64,000 nt of DNA from Nocardia ninae NBRC 108245. Lineage in GTDB: Bacteria; Actinomycetota; Actinomycetes; Mycobacteriales; Mycobacteriaceae. Below, in pieces: positions 1 through 7,783 of the stretch. The notes beneath the pieces were generated by a model. The model searched no databases. It was not told where the DNA came from and was given only the letters and a program-made list of their open reading frames with translations. Location of the stretch: NCBI RefSeq assembly GCF_007990755.1, contig NZ_BJXA01000040.1, positions 1 through 64,000 on the forward strand. Direction: 5' to 3'. The translations under genes were made by a program, and so were the position numbers. Numbering within the stretch: position 1 is the stretch's first letter; each line of letters opens with the position of its first letter.

Positions 1-72
1 CCCGTCTACGCCGACGCATGATGCGCACACCCTGCTGAGGCAGGGCGCGGACGCCCTGCGCAGCGGGCGTGG

Positions 73-1248
73 TCAGGGGTGCGGATAGACCCCGGGTTGC
101 GCGAGGCGTCCGAGTGCTTCGGCGATATCGCCGTCGGTTCGGCCGAATGCCAGATCGAAGTACGTGCTCAGGTAGGTGCGTTGGAGCGCGATCGACCGGT
201 CCGGGTCGACGCTACCGACGGTTGATTCGGTGGTGGCTGCCGGCAACAGCCCGGCAGCGCAGAGCTGGGGCAGAACGACTTGTACGTCGTTGAAGGACAT
301 GTGTTCGGTGCCCGAGAGACGCAGTGGAAGCTTTACGCCGATGTTGTTGGGCCACAGGGGTTCCCAGTTTTCCCGGTTGAGCCAGCGCGGGTTGTCGTTG
401 CCAAGCATCAGCAGTGGCCGGTCCAGGCCGTCGGCGACGACGGACCCCAGCAGGGGACCGTCCAAATTCACCCCTGCGCGGATGCGCGGGTCATCGTGCA
501 TCGTTTGGGCGGTGGTGGCGCCACCGAGGGAATGGCCGAACATTCCGATCTTCGACAGATCGAGAATGCCGGCCAGGTCCACAGTTCCGCGGTGGTCACC
601 ACTCGCAGAATGTCCGGACGCGATATCGGCAAGCTGGTCGACTACGAATCGGGTGTCGGCTACGCGGACCGGCAGAAGAACGTCGCTCAGTACCTCCGGT
701 GGCGAGTCCAGCGGTACGACGGTCCGTTCGGTGCGCCCGTCGGGGAACTGCACGGCGAAGGCTTCATAGGTGTGGTTGATCGTCGCGACGATGTAGCCGT
801 GGCTGGCGAGATCTTCGGCCTGGGCGGTGTTCAGTCCGGCCGGGTCGTCCATCCCGGGCGAGAACAGCAGGATCGGGAACGGGCCGTCAGCTGCGCGAAC
901 GGGCGCGTCCTCGCGGCTGTGGCTCGGCCCGAGGGCCCAGTCGCCCGAAGGAATGCCCTGCCCCGTGAGATCACTCGTCAGCAGTTCCAGACCACCAGGC
1001 GTTGTCCACGGCGCGGTGGATATGGGGTCGGAATCCATTGCCGGATACCAAATCTGGACCATCAGTTCCCGTGGACGATCGTGGTTCCAAGGGTCTGGGC
1101 GACCGCGATCGATCAGGTGCACGTCGGTGACGCCGACAGGCAGGTCACCGGTGGGCTCGGGCAGCGCGACCGTCACCAGCGGCTTCGCTTCTGGAGCCGC
1201 GGTCGCATGGCCGGTGTTCGCCGCTACCGCGATCGATACCGTGGTCAA
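73..1248 (-). CDS. secreted alpha/beta hydrolase (PAF-acetylhydrolase/chlorophyllase-like)
   Basis: Exported serine hydrolase of unknown substrate. The nucleophile elbow GHSLGG is visible near residue 240, and a GTEHMSF segment near residue 318 can supply the catalytic histidine. The N-terminus looks like the end of a signal peptide (small hydrophobic residues, then HATAAPEA). The only usual start codon in this frame is TTG at 1248, which leaves no positively charged n-region. The open frame continues upstream without ATG or GTG to a TAG at about 1296. A one-base change in the C5 run at 1290-1294 would join it to an ATG at about 1312. The 5' end is therefore uncertain; the family call is firm, the substrate unknown. 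Confidence 0.75.
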   Translation of the reverse strand: MTTVSIAVAANTGHATAAPEAKPLVTVALPEPTGDLPVGVTDVHLIDRGRPDPWNHDRPRELMVQIWYPAMDSDPISTAPWTTPGGLELLTSDLTGQGIPSGDWALGPSHSREDAPVRAADGPFPILLFSPGMDDPAGLNTAQAEDLASHGYIVATINHTYEAFAVQFPDGRTERTVVPLDSPPEVLSDVLLPVRVADTRFVVDQLADIASGHSASGDHRGTVDLAGILDLSKIGMFGHSLGGATTAQTMHDDPRIRAGVNLDGPLLGSVVADGLDRPLLMLGNDNPRWLNRENWEPLWPNNIGVKLPLRLSGTEHMSFNDVQVVLPQLCAAGLLPAATTESTVGSVDPDRSIALQRTYLSTYFDLAFGRTDGDIAEALGRLAQPGVYPHP

Positions 1249-1419
1249 CGCAATGGCACACCAGCGCAGCGTATTCGAATGGATGACGACCCCCTACGAA
1301 GTGTTTCTGCATGGAACATTACAAGGTCGTTGAACACGCGGAGCCGCAGCGGACGTAACTGGCGCGGTGAAGAGTCCGAGATGCCGGTGGGTTCTCGTCG
1401 GCCACCGGCGCCCGGGGGG

Positions 1420-2637
1420 TTACTCGGACCACAACCTGGTGTCGCGGCTTTCGATCAATGCGCGAATACGTGCCACTGCGGCGTGCATCGGTTGGGCAGG
1501 CAAACGGCGTCCATCTCGCAGCCGGACGGCCACTTCGCCGTTGCTGGTCTCGGCGGGGCCGAGGATGAGCTGGTATGGCACGAGCCGGGTTTCGCGCACC
1601 CGGGCGGCCAGGCTTCCTGCTTCCGCGTCTATCAGTTGCACGCGTAAACCGGCTGCGAGGCAACGATCACGAAGATCGATAGCCGCGGACCTCTCAGCCT
1701 CGTGTATCGGCAATACCGCTACCTGCAGTGGGGCAAGCCAGGCGGGAAAGGCGCCGCCATGCTGCTCGATCAGGTGGGCAACGGCACGCTCGACACTGCC
1801 GATGATGCTGCGGTGCACCATGACCGGCCGATGCTTCGCGCCATCGGCGCCGGTGTAGCTCAGATCGAACTGCTCGGGCTGGTAGAAGTCGACCTGAATG
1901 GTGGACAGAGTCGATTCGCGACCGGCGTGATCGCTCACCTGGACATCTATTTTCGGGCCGTAGAACGCGGCCTCACCTTCGACGGCTTCGTAGGGCACGC
2001 CGGATCGGTCGAGTACCTCGCACAGGATCTTGCTCGCTTGCTGCCACATATCCGGCGCCGCAACATATTTCCCGCTCGCGCCGGGAAGCGACAGTCGGTA
2101 GCGCTCGGTGCTGATCCCCATCGCCCGGTACGCCGAGCCGATCAACGCCAGCGCGCCGGCGACCTCCTCGGCAACCTGATCGAGAGTGCAGAAGATGTGC
2201 GCATCGTTGAGCTGGATGCAGCGGACCCGAGTCAAACCACCGAGCACACCGGATAATTCGGAACGGTACATCGCGCCGAGCTCAGCCATTCGCAGCGGGA
2301 GCTCACGGTAACTGTGCGAGCGTGCCCGATACATCAGCGCGTGATGCGGGCACAGGCTGGGGCGTAGCACCATCTGCTCACCACCGAGGTCCATTGCCGG
2401 GTACATGTCGTCGCGGTAATGCGCCCAGTGCCCGGAGATTTCATACAGTTCACGTTTGCCCAGGACCGGCGAGTACACATGCTGATAACCCGCCTGTCGT
2501 TCCACGGTGCGGATGTACTCCTCGAGGCTGTGGCGCACGATCGCGCCGGCGGGTAACCAGTACGGCAGCCCGGCCCCGATCAACGGGTCGGTATCGAACA
2601 GGCCGAGTTCCCGGCCCAATTTTCGGTGGTCGTGCAT
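1420..2637 (-). CDS. thrS: short threonyl-tRNA synthetase paralogue (no TGS/editing domains)
   Basis: Class II aminoacyl-tRNA synthetase charging tRNA-Thr; 405 aa against roughly 650-690 for full-length bacterial ThrRS. It begins directly at the catalytic core (DHRKLGRELGLF). Motif 2 (RSELSGVLGGLTRVR) and motif 3 (HRSIIGSVERAV) are present. The three zinc ligands of the ThrRS active site are conserved: Cys in SLCPHH, His in NDAHIFC, His in MVHRS. A C-terminal anticodon-binding domain follows (LAPLQVAVLP onward). The N-terminal TGS and Ser-editing domains are absent, so it may lack editing or act as a stress or inhibitor-resistant second copy. ATG 2637 has a strong AGGAGGAG ribosome site; an upstream in-frame ATG at 2673 lies next to the attenuator hairpin and is less likely. 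Confidence 0.9.
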   Translation of the reverse strand: MHDHRKLGRELGLFDTDPLIGAGLPYWLPAGAIVRHSLEEYIRTVERQAGYQHVYSPVLGKRELYEISGHWAHYRDDMYPAMDLGGEQMVLRPSLCPHHALMYRARSHSYRELPLRMAELGAMYRSELSGVLGGLTRVRCIQLNDAHIFCTLDQVAEEVAGALALIGSAYRAMGISTERYRLSLPGASGKYVAAPDMWQQASKILCEVLDRSGVPYEAVEGEAAFYGPKIDVQVSDHAGRESTLSTIQVDFYQPEQFDLSYTGADGAKHRPVMVHRSIIGSVERAVAHLIEQHGGAFPAWLAPLQVAVLPIHEAERSAAIDLRDRCLAAGLRVQLIDAEAGSLAARVRETRLVPYQLILGPAETSNGEVAVRLRDGRRLPAQPMHAAVARIRALIESRDTRLWSE

Positions 2638-2675
2638 GCGGGTCTCCTCCTGCGAAAGGGCGGATGAGCGCACGG

Positions 2676-2704
2676 AAAAGCCCCGGGCATCCGCCCGGGG
2701 CTTT
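2676..2704 (-). terminator. attenuator-type intrinsic terminator before thrS
   Basis: An 11-bp perfect stem (2677-2687 with 2694-2704; AAAGCCCCGGG against CCCGGGGCTTT) closes a 6-nt loop. On the minus strand it is followed by four T residues. It lies between the thrS leader peptide and the thrS ribosome site, about 39 bases before the start codon, where a conditional terminator would sit. Confidence 0.75.
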
Positions 2705-2718
2705 GATCAGAACGTAGT

Positions 2719-2769
2719 TCAGCGCGCCGGGACGTCGTCCGGCGTCGTCGTGAATTGAGCGCGCTGCAT
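2719..2769 (-). CDS. thrS leader peptide with three consecutive Thr codons
   Basis: A 16-codon reading frame, MQRAQFTTTPDDVPAR then TGA, holds three ACG threonine codons in a row. It ends 14 bases before the terminator stem. A GC-rich inverted repeat (about 2724-2745) spans its 3' half right after the Thr codons and could be the pause or competing hairpin. No Shine-Dalgarno is visible, but a promoter 7 nt upstream of the ATG would make the transcript leaderless, as is common for actinobacterial leader peptides. The function is inferred: ribosome stalling at Thr codons when Thr-tRNA-Thr is scarce would favour antitermination. Confidence 0.65.
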   Translation of the reverse strand: MQRAQFTTTPDDVPAR

Positions 2770-2776
2770 GCCCAGC

Positions 2777-2806
2777 ACGCTACACCCGCCTGCTGTTTCG
2801 CGACAA
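2777..2806 (-). promoter_or_regulatory. putative leaderless promoter of thrS
   Basis: On the minus strand, TTGTCG (2806-2801), an 18-nt spacer and TAGCGT (2782-2777) are followed after 7 nt by the ATG of the leader peptide, so the transcript could begin at that ATG. The stretch 2807-2972 further upstream shows nothing I can identify. Confidence 0.45.
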
Positions 2807-2972
2807 CGCATAATCGGCTCCTACAGCAAGACCGCACGTTGCCGCGGACAGACCGAACCGCGGCCGATGACTCTTCTCGATCGACCGGCTCCCGTTCGGC
2901 CACACTGCGTTTCACCACGGCCGCTCGACGGAGGGCGTCGGGGGTGAGGTGTTGAAGCAGCGGATGGAGGTG

Positions 2973-3503
2973 TCACGCCGGCTTTTTCATCGCCCCACGC
3001 CGCAAGCCGAGACGTGTACGCAAGCTGCTTGCGACCAGCCCGAATATCGAACGGCCACCGCCCCGCGCAGGCGCATCCTTCTCGGAGGCGAACCAGATTT
3101 GAAAGTTCGCCGGGTTGATCGGAAGCGAGATGTGTTCGTGCGTAATGGCCCAGGTGCCATTCAACCGTCGCAGACAGACCGTCTCTCGCACCCATATCGG
3201 CAACTCGATCCCGCCTCGGCGCTTTCCCGAGTCCAGATGAAGCATGTTGGCGAAGGCTGTGTCATCGGTGGCGACTATGGTCAGGTCGTGCGTTTCCAAG
3301 CCGATGGGGCCGACGTACCCGTCGAACCACCGCAAGAAATTGCGACGCACCTCATCGGCCCCGGTGAAACGCAAGGGTGCTACGGCGTCGTAGTAGATGA
3401 TGTCGGGTGAATAGAACGATATGAGCAGATCGATGTCCCTCGACCGCTGCGCATCGGTGCGGCGCTCCAGGAACGCCCTGATCTGAGCTTCATTCGAGGT
3501 CAT
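2973..3503 (-). CDS. SnoaL-like/NTF2-fold protein
   Basis: A 176-aa protein with the pattern of the SnoaL_3/DUF4440 fold: an N-terminal helix (IRAFLERRTDAQRSRDIDLL), then FYSPDIIYYDAVAPLRFTGADEVRRNFLRWF, and C-terminal strands with the WAITHEHIS signature. Such proteins are isomerases, hydrolases or unassigned ketosteroid-isomerase relatives. No specific reaction can be named. ATG 3503 is chosen because GGAG precedes it by 6 nt; the frame is open 13 codons further upstream. The Arg/Lys-rich C-terminal tail (about residues 150-176) is outside the fold. Confidence 0.7.
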   Translation of the reverse strand: MTSNEAQIRAFLERRTDAQRSRDIDLLISFYSPDIIYYDAVAPLRFTGADEVRRNFLRWFDGYVGPIGLETHDLTIVATDDTAFANMLHLDSGKRRGGIELPIWVRETVCLRRLNGTWAITHEHISLPINPANFQIWFASEKDAPARGGGRSIFGLVASSLRTRLGLRRGAMKKPA

Positions 3504-3753
3504 CGTGTCTCCGTTCGGGATTGCCGGCCGCAAGCCGGTCACCCGGCAGCCGACCTTGTGCTTTCGGTAATCCGACGATGCAGCCAGCGAAAATGTGAGG
3601 CGCTGTGTGCCGGTCTTCTCACCGTCGAGCAGGGGGCTGCGGTTCTGGTGCGGATGGCCTCAGGCTGGTGGTGGTCTCGACTGATAGCGTCTGTTTCGTG
3701 ACTATCAGGGCGACGCTGGTCGGTTCTGGGCGGCGCTCGAAGATCTCAGACCT

Positions 3754-4128
3754 ATGACGGACGAACTCGACGACCGACTGGACCGGATCGGCCAGCACCA
3801 TTTTCGTGCGAAGTTCCGGTTGCGCGGACGGGACCGCGCGGTGGTCGACCTGCGTGGGATCAACACTGTTCGCAAGCACGCCGAGGACCTGATCGCCCGC
3901 AGGCTGGCCCCGGCCGAACCGCTCAACGATGGTCGGCAGACGCCCTATCGCGGACATCCCGTCTTCGTCGCCCAGCACGCCACCGCGACGTGCTGCCGCA
4001 CCTGTCTTGCGCGCTGGCACGGTATTCCGGCCGGGCACGCGCTGGACGACGCCGAGCGGGCTTACGTCGTGGAAGCGATCTGCCGGTGGATCGTGAAGCA
4101 GTACGCACCCAACCAACCGCCTCCGTGA
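3754..4128 (+). CDS. DUF4186 family protein
   Basis: A 124-aa protein matching my recall of DUF4186: the FRAKFRL start, a NDGRQTPYRGHPVFVAQHAT block and the CCRTCLARWH cysteine motif are the family hallmarks. The clustered Cys and His residues suggest metal binding, but no function is established. The frame reads through coding-like sequence upstream to about 3700 with no ATG or GTG, so the ATG at 3754 is taken. It appears to stand alone. Confidence 0.75.
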   Translation: MTDELDDRLDRIGQHHFRAKFRLRGRDRAVVDLRGINTVRKHAEDLIARRLAPAEPLNDGRQTPYRGHPVFVAQHATATCCRTCLARWHGIPAGHALDDAERAYVVEAICRWIVKQYAPNQPPP

Positions 4129-4257
4129 CTGGCGCGCAGGACAGCGGTCGGCCGGTCCGGGCGACGGCGCGCGTGTGGGTCGCCCTTCGGCAGGGGCTTC
4201 GCCGGCGGGTACACCGCGATTCGCTCGTTTGTGCATTCGCTGCCAGCAATAGGCTCT

Positions 4258-4275
4258 ACTACAGTTAATGAAGTG
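4258..4275. promoter_or_regulatory. 18-bp operator, copy 1 (HxlR gene promoter)
   Basis: ACTACAGTTAATGAAGTG, itself an imperfect palindrome (ACTnCAnTnAnTGnAGT), occurs 37 bp before the regulator start. The identical 18-mer is found inverted at 5304-5321 in the promoter of the next operon. A possible -10 (TAGGCT, about 4251) lies just upstream, so the site would cover the start of transcription, fitting autoregulation. Confidence 0.7.
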
Positions 4276-4311
4276 CGAATTTTCGACGGAAATGTGGAGG
4301 TGCAGGGGCGA

Positions 4312-5259
4312 ATGGCGGATGAGCCGATCGACTCCGGGCGACCCGTCCCGCACCCTGTCGCGGCGACCTTCGACTTGCTCGGCGACCGCTTGACGCTGAC
4401 GATCCTGCGCCACGCCTTCGTCAACCGCACCAGCCGGTTCAACCAGTGGATCGAGCGCACCGGATCCCCGCCTGCCGTACTCACCGCGCGGCTCGCGGCC
4501 CTCGTCGACGCGGGTGTTTTCATCCGCACCCCGCAGGTCGGGGCCTCGGACAGATTCGACTATCTGCTGACCGAACTGGGCCGCGCGACTTGGGAAATCC
4601 TCGTCTCCATCTGGGGCTGGCAGCGCGAATGGACCGCCGAGGGCGCGCTGCACCCCGACTTGGTGCACGACGCGTGCGGTCACCGGGGACCGCCGGTGCT
4701 GATGTGCCGAACCTGCGGGCGCACGGTGACGCCGCGCGACACCGATGTCGAGCTCGGCGACGATGCGTTGGGGCGCTTCACCTCCAGCGGCAGGCGCCGC
4801 GCCCGCGCCCCCGTTTCCGCGCGGAGCGATATGCAATTCGACGAGGTCATGGCCGCGATCGGCGATCGATGGAGCGCCACCGTGACCGGTCTGGCGTTAG
4901 CCGGCATGCGCCGATTCGGCGACTTCCGTACGGCCATGAACATGTCACCGACCACGTTGACCGAGCGGCTCACTCGCCTGTGCGAAGCCGAGATCCTGTA
5001 CCGATCCGGCGAAGGCGCGGGCCGCGAATATCGGCTGACTCCGCGTGGGCGCGCACTGTTCCCGATCTTCGCTTTCCTGCTGGCCTGGTCGGCGCGGGCG
5101 CATCCCGAGGCGCCCGAACCGGGCTTGCGTATCCGGCACCGCGCGTGCGGTTCGGACTTGGTGCCCGCGCTGCGCTGCCGCGGCTGCGACGCCCGGCTCG
5201 AACGCACCGACGTCCGGTTCGAACCGGTCTCGCAGGCCGTCCTCGACCGCCTCGCCTGA
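4312..5259 (+). CDS. tandem HxlR-family winged-helix regulator
   Basis: A 315-aa protein made of two HxlR-type winged helices in one chain. The first is about residues 13-115 (FDLLGDRLTLTILRHAFVNRTSRFNQW...LTARLAALVDAGVF) and the second about 178-270 (MQFDEVMAAIGDRWSATVTGLAL...TTLTERLTRLCEAEILY). Each is followed by a Cys-pair tail (HDACGH...CRTCG and HRACG...CRGCD) that could form a zinc ribbon. HxlR proteins are usually about 110-aa dimers, so this is a fused pseudodimer. ATG 4312 has an AGGGG site; the longer frame would place the operator inside the gene. It probably represses itself and the 5337-12092 operon. Confidence 0.85.
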   Translation: MADEPIDSGRPVPHPVAATFDLLGDRLTLTILRHAFVNRTSRFNQWIERTGSPPAVLTARLAALVDAGVFIRTPQVGASDRFDYLLTELGRATWEILVSIWGWQREWTAEGALHPDLVHDACGHRGPPVLMCRTCGRTVTPRDTDVELGDDALGRFTSSGRRRARAPVSARSDMQFDEVMAAIGDRWSATVTGLALAGMRRFGDFRTAMNMSPTTLTERLTRLCEAEILYRSGEGAGREYRLTPRGRALFPIFAFLLAWSARAHPEAPEPGLRIRHRACGSDLVPALRCRGCDARLERTDVRFEPVSQAVLDRLA

Positions 5260-5277
5260 CCTGCCCACCAGGCACTC

Positions 5278-5306
5278 TTGACACTCTCCTTTGAGACGCG
5301 TATCAC
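5278..5306 (+). promoter_or_regulatory. sigma70-type promoter of the carotenoid oxygenase operon
   Basis: TTGACA (5278-5283), a 17-bp spacer and TATCAC (5301-5306). The -10 overlaps the left end of operator copy 2, so a bound repressor would block RNA polymerase. Confidence 0.65.
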
Positions 5307-5321
5307 TTCATTAACTGTAGT
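5304..5321. promoter_or_regulatory. 18-bp operator, copy 2 (catabolic operon promoter)
   Basis: CACTTCATTAACTGTAGT is the exact reverse complement of 4258-4275. It overlaps the -10 and ends next to the GGAGGG ribosome site of the carotenoid oxygenase gene. Confidence 0.75.
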
Positions 5322-5336
5322 GGAGGGTAAAGCATC

Positions 5337-6797
5337 GTGACGCTCAAGGAAGAACTCATCGCGCCGGCCGCGCAAGCACTGACCAATCCGTATCTGGAAG
5401 GCATGTACGCGCCGACCGCCGCCGAGATCACCGCGACCGACCTCGCCGTCCTGCACGGCGAACTCCCCGCCGACCTCGACGGCGTCTACGTGCGCAACGG
5501 CCCCAACCCGCAGTTCGCACCCATCGGTCGCTACCACTGGTTCGACGGCGACGGCATGTTGCACGCGGTGCACTTCGAGAACGGCAAGGCCACCTATCGC
5601 AATCGCTACATCCGCACCACCGAGTTCGAGGCCGAGCGCGCGGCGGGAACGGCGTTGTGGCGCGGGGTGATCGAGCCGTGGGACGACAACCCGCCGGGCG
5701 ACCGCAGGGAGCGCAACTCCGCCAACACCGACGTCGTCTTCCACCACGGCAACCTGCTCTCGCTGTGGTACCGCGCGGGCAAACCCTATGCGCTGGACCC
5801 GATCAGCCTGGAGACCCGCGGCGTCGACACCTTCGGCGGCACGCTGCCCGGCGAGGTCTCCGCGCACGCCAAGGTCGACGAGCGCACCGAGGAGTTCATC
5901 TTCTTCGACTACGGCATCCACTCGCCGTACCTGCGCTACGGCGTCGCAGACCCGTCCGGCACGGTCACCCACTACACCGGGCTCGAGCTGCCAGGACCGC
6001 GGCTGCCGCACGACATGGCGATCACCGAGAACTACTCGATCCTGATGGACCTGCCGCTCTACAACGACCCGAGGGCCGCCGCGGCGGGCCGGTTCAAGCT
6101 GTTCTTCGACCGCACGCTGCCCAGCCGTTTCGCGGTGCTGCCCCGCCGCGGCGACGGCACGCAGGTGCGCTGGTTCGAGGCCGCGCCCGGCTACATCTAT
6201 CACACGGTCAACGCGTGGGAGGACGGCGACGAGATCGTCATGGTGGTGTGCCGGGTCTCGAAGCCGAGCCCGGTATCCGATCGCGCGAACCCCCTCGCAC
6301 AACTGCTCGCCTACCTGCGGCCCGAGGCGAAATTGCACAAGTACCGCTTCAACTTACGCACCGGCGCCACCCTCGAAGAGGTGATGGACGACGTCAACAC
6401 CGAGTTCCCGGCCATCGACCAGGGCAGCACCGGGCAACGCGGCCGCTGGTCGTATCAGATGCGGCTGTCGGTGGACAGCACCATGCTCTTCGACGCGGTG
6501 ATCAAGTACGACCTGCGCACCGGCGCCAAGCAGACCCAGCCGTTCGGCGACGGCATCTTCGGCAGCGAGCTCGCCGTGGTGCCCCGACCGGACGCGCGCG
6601 ACGAGGACGACGCCTGGCTGACCATGTTCGCCTTCAACAGCCACACCCAGCTGTCGGAGGTATGGATCTACGACGCCGCCGACCTCGCCGTGGGTCCACT
6701 GTGCCGCCTGGGCTTGCCGACTCGCGTGCCCCTCGGTTTCCACGCCACCTGGGTCAGCGGTGACCGGATGCGCGCCGCCGCGCAAACGGCCGAGTGA
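5337..6797 (+). CDS. carotenoid cleavage oxygenase family dioxygenase
   Basis: A non-heme iron dioxygenase of the RPE65/CCD/lignostilbene dioxygenase family, 486 aa, a normal length. The N-terminal signature NGPNPQF...YHWFDGDGMLHAV is intact. The four histidines expected to bind Fe(II) are visible at about residues 177 (SAHAKVD), 225 (LPHDMAI), 289 (YHTVNAW) and 469 (GFHATW). The family cleaves conjugated C=C bonds in carotenoids, apocarotenoids or stilbenes to aldehydes or ketones. GTG 5337 follows GGAGGG by about 9 nt. It is the first gene of a five-gene operon, so its cleavage product probably enters CoA-dependent beta-oxidation-like steps. The substrate is unknown. Confidence 0.9.
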   Translation: MTLKEELIAPAAQALTNPYLEGMYAPTAAEITATDLAVLHGELPADLDGVYVRNGPNPQFAPIGRYHWFDGDGMLHAVHFENGKATYRNRYIRTTEFEAERAAGTALWRGVIEPWDDNPPGDRRERNSANTDVVFHHGNLLSLWYRAGKPYALDPISLETRGVDTFGGTLPGEVSAHAKVDERTEEFIFFDYGIHSPYLRYGVADPSGTVTHYTGLELPGPRLPHDMAITENYSILMDLPLYNDPRAAAAGRFKLFFDRTLPSRFAVLPRRGDGTQVRWFEAAPGYIYHTVNAWEDGDEIVMVVCRVSKPSPVSDRANPLAQLLAYLRPEAKLHKYRFNLRTGATLEEVMDDVNTEFPAIDQGSTGQRGRWSYQMRLSVDSTMLFDAVIKYDLRTGAKQTQPFGDGIFGSELAVVPRPDARDEDDAWLTMFAFNSHTQLSEVWIYDAADLAVGPLCRLGLPTRVPLGFHATWVSGDRMRAAAQTAE

Positions 6798-7783
6798 GCG
6801 CCGACCGGCACCGGTTGAGCGTGAGCCTGCCGTACTGGCAGGACCGCGATCCGCTGGATGCCCTGGCCGTCGCCGAAGCAGCCGAGAAGTTCGGTTACCA
6901 CCGGCTGTGGATCGGGGAGATGGCGACCTTCGATGCCTTCGCGCTGGCCACCGCTATCGGTATGGCGCCCGCACGAATCCCCCTGTGTCTCGGCCCTTTT
7001 GCTGTCGATGTCCGCAGTCCTGCCACGGTTGCGATGGGTGTGGCGAGTGTGGCCGCGCTCAGCGGTCGTTCTGTCGATGTCGCTATAGGAAGTTCGAGCA
7101 CCGTGGTCGTGAGCGGCTGGCATGGCCGCGAAAGAAGCCGTACCGCAGTACATCTGGAGGACTCGGCGCGCATCCTGCGCGGGTTGCTCGCGGGTGAGAA
7201 GGTCGAATTCGAAGGAGCGGTGGAGCGCATCAAGGGCTACCGGCTCCGGCTCGCGCCGCCGCACTCCTCGATCGCCGTGGCCGCCTTCGGCGCTCGTGCG
7301 CTGGCTGCCGCCGCCCGTACCGCCGATAGTGTGGTGCTGAATCTGGTTACGCCGGAACAGGTGTCGCGTTGTACCGAACTGGTGCGAGCGGCCGCCGCCG
7401 CCGCGGGCCTACCGAGTCCAGCGATCTCGGTGTGGGTCACCGCCGCCGCGGACCCGACCGCCGACATGCGCGCCACCGTGCGCCGCGGTGTCGTGGGCTA
7501 TCTGCGGGCGCCCGGATATGACGCCATGTTCGAGGAGGCGGGCTTCGGTGAGGTGGTACGGCTGGCGCACAGTGGTGCACACCCGCGCGATGTCCTGGCC
7601 GCTGTGCCCGACGAATTGCCCGCTGCCGTAGGCATGTTCGGCGATGCTGCCGCATTGGGCGGCCGCCTCGACGCGTATCGCCGCGCGGGTGCCGACGAGA
7701 TCGTCGTCGTGCCTACCACTTCGGCCGAGGATCCCGCCGGTCACCACACGCTCGAAACTCTCGCGAGGATCGACCATGAATGA
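6794..7783 (+). CDS. LLM-class (F420-dependent-type) oxidoreductase
   Basis: A 329-aa TIM-barrel protein of the bacterial-luciferase-like group. Typical blocks are GYHRLWIGEM, VAMGVASVAALSGRSVDVAIGSS and the C-terminal YRRAGADEIVVVPTT. Actinobacterial members mostly use F420, though FMN cannot be excluded. GTG 6794 overlaps the stop of the upstream gene by four bases, showing translational coupling. In this operon it could reduce or oxidise the cleavage product before CoA activation; that order is inference. Confidence 0.85.
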   Translation: MSADRHRLSVSLPYWQDRDPLDALAVAEAAEKFGYHRLWIGEMATFDAFALATAIGMAPARIPLCLGPFAVDVRSPATVAMGVASVAALSGRSVDVAIGSSSTVVVSGWHGRERSRTAVHLEDSARILRGLLAGEKVEFEGAVERIKGYRLRLAPPHSSIAVAAFGARALAAAARTADSVVLNLVTPEQVSRCTELVRAAAAAAGLPSPAISVWVTAAADPTADMRATVRRGVVGYLRAPGYDAMFEEAGFGEVVRLAHSGAHPRDVLAAVPDELPAAVGMFGDAAALGGRLDAYRRAGADEIVVVPTTSAEDPAGHHTLETLARIDHE

